Positions 5,243 through 6,394 of a stretch of DNA of 6,394 nt are shown here, one piece after another (position 1 is the stretch's first letter; every line of letters starts with the position of its first letter). A program made the translations under genes and the position numbers. The notes under the pieces were generated by a model, which was given only the letters and a program-made list of their open reading frames with translations, did no database searches and was not told the DNA's origin. The DNA comes from Candidatus [Bacteroides] periocalifornicus (lineage in GTDB: Bacteria; Bacteroidota; Bacteroidia; Bacteroidales; CAJPTX01): positions 1-6,394 of the forward strand of contig LIIK01000067.1 in the NCBI GenBank assembly GCA_001421095.1, in the 5' to 3' direction.

Positions 5243-5296
5243 CCCCCTATCGTGCGGGGAATCCCCCCCCTTGATAGCTTAAATCGACTGAACAGC

Positions 5297-5385
5297 AGGT
5301 GAATAGAAATGCGGCTGAACCTCTGCCCCCTCCCTGTGGGCATGGTTCGCCGTCTTTTGCCATTGGGCTTGAAGGGGAATAGAAA
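5297..5385 (+). repeat. two direct copies of AGG(T/G)GAATAGAAA
   Basis: The copies are at 5297-5309 and 5373-5385, 76 bases apart, with 12 of 13 bases equal. The first copy is part of the words shared with 1505-1542, and the second is part of the inverted repeat around the C-half gene. They suggest either a dispersed repeat or a twice-used protein-binding site. Confidence 0.45.
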
Positions 5386-5388
5386 ATC
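5374..5388 (+). repeat. left arm of a perfect 15-bp inverted repeat around the tkt C-half gene
   Basis: GGGGAATAGAAAATC is the exact reverse complement of 6380-6394. Similarity goes on inward for about ten more bases with one gap (ending CATCT in both). The arm lies 23 bases before the ATG of the C-half gene. Confidence 0.65.
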
Positions 5389-5411
5389 AACAACATCTCA
5401 ACGTTTGGATC

Positions 5412-6365
5412 ATGACGGCTACACCGCAGATTGAGAAGAAGGATACCCGCTCTGGTTTCGGGCAGGGCTTGCTACTGGCCGGGAGGGCCAATGATTCGGT
5501 GGTGGCGTTGTGTGCAGACCTAAAGGGGTCGCTCAAAATGGATGCCTTTGCCACCGAGTTTCCTGACCGCTACATAGAGTGCGGCATAGCCGAGGCCAAT
5601 ATGATAGGGGTGGCAGCCGGGCTCGCGCTCGATGGCCATGTGCCCTTTGCCGGGACTTTTGCGGCCTTTGCCACCGGGCGAGTGTATGACCAGATACGGC
5701 AGTCGGTGGCCTACTCCAATGCCAATGTCAAGATTTGCGCCTCGCATGCGGGTATAACCCTCGGTGAAGACGGTGCAACACACCAGATACTGGAAGACAT
5801 CGGGATGATGCGTATGCTCCCGAACATGACGGTGCTGGTGCCAGCAGACTACAACCAGACCGTGGCCGCCACACTTGCTGCTGCTGCGCACTGCGGCCCT
5901 GTGTACTTACGCTTCGGAAGGCCATCGGTCCCCAACTTTACCAACCCGAATGAACCGCTACAGATAGGCAAGGCGCAGAAGCTCCGTAAGGGATCTGATG
6001 TCACCCTAATAGCCACCGGGCACATGGTGTGGCACTCATTGCAGGCCGCCGAGCTTCTCGAAAGGGACGGAATACATGCCGAGGTGCTTAATATCCACAC
6101 GATTAAACCACTCGATGACGAAGCTATCCTAGAGAGCATAAAGCGTACCAAAGCTGTAGTAACCGCTGAAGAACACATGGGCAACGGAGGCCTAGGCGAT
6201 GCCGTAGCCCAGCTGCTTGCTGAGAACCTCCCGTGTCCGCAAGAGTACGTGGCAATACGAGACCAATTCGGCCAATCGGGTACACCCTCCCAACTTATGG
6301 AGCACTACGGGCTTACGACTCAAGCTGTAGCTGAATCCGCAAAACGGGCTATGGCTAGGCGTTAG
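5412..6365 (+). CDS. transketolase, C-terminal (Pyr-binding) subunit
   Basis: This is the second half of the split transketolase. Its 317 residues contain the pyrimidine-binding domain and the C-terminal domain. Motifs are TRSGFGQGL (12-20), CADLKGS (34-40), CGIAEANMIGVAAGLAL (57-73) with Glu61 as the cofactor-activating glutamate, FAGTFAAFATGR (79-90), SHAGITLGEDGATHQ (111-125) with the substrate-binding His, VPADYNQT (143-150) and YLRFGR (165-170), a likely sugar-phosphate contact. The C-terminal domain follows with LIATGHMV, HTIKPLDDEA and TAEEHMGNGGLGDAV. It should pair with the product of 3899-4747 in a heterotetramer. ATG 5412 gives a short leader before the conserved start of the domain. 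The gene is separated from its partner by an MGS-like gene and a 169-base gap, and is bracketed by a 15-bp inverted repeat. No separate promoter is convincing. Ile is often coded by ATA despite the high GC content. Confidence 0.95.
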   Translation: MTATPQIEKKDTRSGFGQGLLLAGRANDSVVALCADLKGSLKMDAFATEFPDRYIECGIAEANMIGVAAGLALDGHVPFAGTFAAFATGRVYDQIRQSVAYSNANVKICASHAGITLGEDGATHQILEDIGMMRMLPNMTVLVPADYNQTVAATLAAAAHCGPVYLRFGRPSVPNFTNPNEPLQIGKAQKLRKGSDVTLIATGHMVWHSLQAAELLERDGIHAEVLNIHTIKPLDDEAILESIKRTKAVVTAEEHMGNGGLGDAVAQLLAENLPCPQEYVAIRDQFGQSGTPSQLMEHYGLTTQAVAESAKRAMARR

Positions 6366-6379
6366 TGTAGATGCTGCCC

Positions 6380-6394
6380 GATTTTCTATTCCCC
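6380..6394 (-). repeat. right arm of the 15-bp inverted repeat
   Basis: GATTTTCTATTCCCC is the exact reverse complement of 5374-5388. It begins 14 bases after the stop of the transketolase C-half gene and reaches the last base of the window, so its true outer end is unknown and the match could be longer. Confidence 0.65.

Larger units (their letters stand above)
5243..5411 (+). other. 169-base gap before the transketolase C-half gene
   Basis: No gene is seen here. The gap holds a run of eight C (5263-5270), GGGG at 5256-5259 that can pair with C runs on either side, and two copies of AGG(T/G)GAATAGAAA (5297-5309 and 5373-5385). TTTG at 5356-5359 is followed after 20 bases by TAGAAAAT, which lacks the TTTG half of a -7 box. 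AACGTTTG at 5400-5407 resembles a -7 box but ends four bases before the ATG, too close to drive this start. Confidence 0.5.

Noticed and set aside
5243..5280. GGGG/CCCC pairings after the MGS-like gene as an intrinsic terminator
   Set aside because: Stems are four pairs, alternative pairings compete and no T run follows.
1..6394. CRISPR array, insertion sequence, prophage or defence system
   Set aside because: No regularly spaced repeats, transposase, integrase or nuclease motifs are seen; most genes are ordinary metabolism.

Overview
The window looks like chromosomal DNA of a GC-rich member of the Bacteroidota, possibly Bacteroidales. The best evidence is the promoter style. A complete Bacteroidota-type promoter (TTTG, 20 bp, TACCTTTG) lies in front of galE on the minus strand. 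A second exact TACCTTTG lies in front of the transketolase gene on the plus strand. A near match (TACCTTCG) precedes the first gene. A lipoprotein whose mature end is rich in acidic residues fits the same phylum. No ribosome-binding sequence stands out before most starts, which also fits. The species cannot be named from this sequence.

Layout. Positions 1-127 hold no recognisable gene. Two plus-strand genes follow: a small acidic lipoprotein of unknown function (146-733) and a GNAT acetyltransferase (796-1308). The stretch 1309-1779 is non-coding, lies between convergent genes, and is packed with palindromic elements. On the minus strand, galE (3633-2602) leads thiD (2586-1780) across a 15-base gap, probably as one operon. 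From the intergenic region at 3634-3898, galE-thiD and the transketolase cluster are transcribed divergently. The plus-strand cluster is the N-terminal half of transketolase (3899-4747), a methylglyoxal synthase-like gene (4841-5242), and the C-terminal half of transketolase (5412-6365).

How the genes work together. The two transketolase halves should assemble into one thiamine-diphosphate enzyme of the non-oxidative pentose phosphate pathway. The protein encoded between them belongs to a family that acts on dihydroxyacetone phosphate, so the cluster centres on triose and pentose phosphates. However, this family member has Tyr where the catalytic Asp of E. coli MgsA should be. ThiD, encoded across the divergent promoters, belongs to the pathway that makes the transketolase cofactor. 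GalE supplies UDP-galactose for surface sugars.

Most worth a second look are the split transketolase interrupted by an MGS-like gene, the altered active site of that MGS-like protein, a perfect 15-bp inverted repeat bracketing the C-terminal transketolase gene, and the palindrome cluster between the convergent genes. I found no CRISPR array, transposase, rRNA or tRNA.
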